A stretch of DNA of 5,590 nt from UBA2144 sp964506185 (GTDB lineage: Bacteria > Patescibacteriota > Gracilibacteria > Peribacterales > Peribacteraceae): contig CAZDKL010000038.1 of NCBI GenBank assembly GCA_964506185.1, positions 1 to 5,590 of the forward strand, read 5' to 3'. The position numbers were made by a program, and so were the translations under genes. Positions 1 through 3,000 of this stretch are shown here, in pieces. How positions within the stretch are numbered: position 1 is the stretch's first letter; every line of letters begins with the position of its first letter. The notes under the pieces are model-generated. The model was given only the letters and a program-made list of their open reading frames with translations, had not been told where the DNA came from and ran no database searches.

Positions 1-3000
1 CTAATGACCCAAGCTGTACTTCAGCTCAGGACAATACGGAAGACACATGGGATCCAGGAAATACAGAATGTTCCGATGGCATAGATAATGACAGTGATAA
101 TGCAACTGACTATCCTGCAGACTTCGCATGTACATCTCTACAAGATGATGATGAGGATGATGTCTTTGCGGAATGTCAGGATGGAACCGATAACGATGGA
201 GACAACTTCACCGACTATCCTGCAGATCCAGGTTGCCAGAGCAATCAAGATAATGATGAATTCAACATCTTCAGTTCTGATCTAGATATAACGAAGAGCG
301 GAGCTGCTACAATCGCAAGAGGCGGATCTCTCCTATATACACTTACAACGACCAACCATGGTCCAGATCCTGCTCTTAATATTGTAGTGGCAGACGATGT
401 TCCTTCTGGTCTTACGTTTAATGCAGGATTATCTGATCCTGAATGTGTACCTCATGGCAATCGCATTCTTTGCGATAACCTACTAGTCCTTCCAAGTGGC
501 AGTTCGAGAACTTACTTTGTTGTATTTGATGTGCCTACCAACTACACATGCAATGGAACCATTAGCAATACTGCATCAGTTTCAACTTCTTCGACTGATC
601 CTAACTCCAGCAACAATACAACCAGTCCTGTCACAACAACCGTAACGTGCACACAGTGTAATGACGGTGTTGATAACGATAATGACGGAGCTATTGACTA
701 TCCTGCAGACTTTGCATGTACATCAGCTCAGGATAATGATGAAGGAGACGTTCTGGCACAGTGCCAAGACGGACAGGATAATGACGGAGATCAGCTAATC
801 GACCATCCTGCAGATCCAGGTTGCACGAGCAATCAGGATAATGATGAAACTCACACTCTTCAGTCCGATCTTGAAATCGCAAAGAGCGGTCCTTTGACCA
901 TTTACAGAGGCAACTCAGTTTCATACACGCTAACAGTTACTAACAACGGACCGGATGTTGCAAATAACATTGTTGCAGAAGATCCAATTCCTGCAGGTTT
1001 GACATTTAATGCGGGTGCTTCCGACAATGACTGCGTACTCCAAGGTCAAGACGTACTTTGCAACAATACTCAACTAACAAACGGAGCATCTCGAGCTTAC
1101 ACAGTTACATTTGATATACCTGGTACTTACACTTGCGGAGGTCAAATCACAAACTCTGCATCAGTTTCCACTTCTTCCACAGATCCGAATCCTGCCAATA
1201 ACCAAACGCAGGCAAATACCACGGTTCAGTGTTACGAGTGTGATGATGGAGTAGATAACGATAATGATGGAGCAACCGACTACCCAGCTGACTTCGCATG
1301 TTCATCTGCAACCGATGATGATGAGGATGATGTCCTCGCACAGTGCCAAGACGGACAGGATAATGACGGCGATCAACTTGTTGACCACCCTCAAGATCCA
1401 GGATGTTCAAGCAATCAGGACAATGATGAGTTGAACATACTTAGCTCTGATCTGGTAATAATTAAGAGTGGACCTGCTAATGCAAACGCAGGAGGAACTG
1501 TCACCTACACTCTTGCTGTAACCAATAATGGTCCTGATACAGCAAACAATGTAGTTGCCGAAGATACAATTCCTTCCGGACTCACCTTTAATGCAGGCGC
1601 ATCCGATAATGATTGTATTCAACAGGGTCAGGACATCCTTTGTAACAACCTGACACTTGCAAACGGTGCTACCAGAAACTACACAGTAGTATTTGATATT
1701 CCATCAAACTACACATGTGGCGGTACTATTTCAAACTCAGCTTCAGTTTCAACATCTTCAACAGATCCAGTTCCAGCTAACAACCAAAGTGGACCAGTTA
1801 CAACGACTGTTGATTGTCCTGTAGCTCAGTCCGACCTTGCAATCCAAAAGAGCGGACCTGCAAACGTGAATCCTGGTGATTTGATTACCTATGGAATCAG
1901 AGTTACAAACAACGGACCAGACGCTGATGGAAGTGTTGTAGTAACAGATCCTATCCCTTCAAACTTAAGTTTCAATTCATCTCAATCCACTCCGGGTTGT
2001 GCACCTTCAGGCGGAAATATAGTTTGCAGCGGTATTAATCTTGCAAACGGAGGAATGGTAAACCTGGATATTGCGTTTGATGTCCCTGGTAATTACACAT
2101 GTGGCGGAACAATCAGCAATACTGCAACTGTCTCAGGATCTTCGAATGATCCTGTGTTAGGAAACAACTCAGCAGGACCTGTTACAACAACTGTTGACTG
2201 TCCTCAGCCTCAATCTGATCTAAGCATTTCTAAGAGCGGACCTGCTAACGTTTACCGCGGACAAACCGTGAGCTACACACTCCTTGTAACAAATAACGGA
2301 CCTGATGCTGCTACCAACGTAGTCGCAGGTGATCCAATTCCTTCAGGTTTGTCATTCAATGCAGGAGCATCTGATCCAGCATGTATTCAGCAAGGAAATG
2401 ATATCCTTTGTAATAATCTGACTCTTGCTAATGGAGCATCCAGAAGTTACACAGTTGTATTTGATGTTTCACCCGCTTACACATGCAACGGAACAATCGA
2501 TAATTCAGCTTCAGTTTCATCTTCTTCAACTGATCCAGTTCCTGCAAACAACCAAGCAGGACCAGTATCAACGACAGTAGATTGTTACGAATGTGATGAT
2601 GGAATAGATAACGATAATGATGGTGCAACTGACTATCCTGCAGACTTCGCATGTTCATCTGCAACTGATGATGATGAGGATGATGTTCTCGCACAGTGCC
2701 AAGACGGACAGGATAACGATGGAGATCAACTTGTTGACCACCCACAAGATCCAGGATGCCAGAGCAATCAGGATGATGACGAAACTCACACTCTTCAGTC
2801 CGATCTGGTAATAGTTAAGAGCGGACCTACCAATGCAAACGCAGGAGGAACCGTGAGCTATACACTTGCAGTTACGAATAACGGTCCTGATACAGCTAAC
2901 AATATAGTTGCCGAAGATGCAATTCCTTCAGGATTAATCTTTAATTCAGGAGCTTCTGATAATGATTGTGTACAGCAAGGCAATGATATTCTTTGCGACA

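Noticed and set aside
88..285. Plus-strand open frames in another phase (also 2617-2811 and 4177-4371) giving Met-rich peptides
   Set aside because: They are out-of-phase readings of the acidic modules (GATGATGAT read as ATG ATG). The long DUF11 frame covers them completely and explains the repeat pattern.
1407..1622. Antisense frames 1407-1622 and 3630-3857 starting within D domains
   Set aside because: Low-complexity shadows of the sense frame, with no recognisable domain and no promoter or ribosome site.
2055..2057. First in-frame ATG as a possible start of the protein
   Set aside because: It falls in the middle of D4, has no purine-rich ribosome site upstream, and the domain pattern continues unbroken before it.
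2428..2745. Antisense open frame of 105 codons, with similar ones at 691-924, 1147-1410, 3475-3657 and 4138-4323
   Set aside because: Their products (rich in His, Tyr, Arg, Leu) resemble each other only because they lie opposite the same repeated AB and D segments. They are the reverse-strand shadow of GAT/GAC/AAT-rich codons, with no ribosome site or independent conservation.
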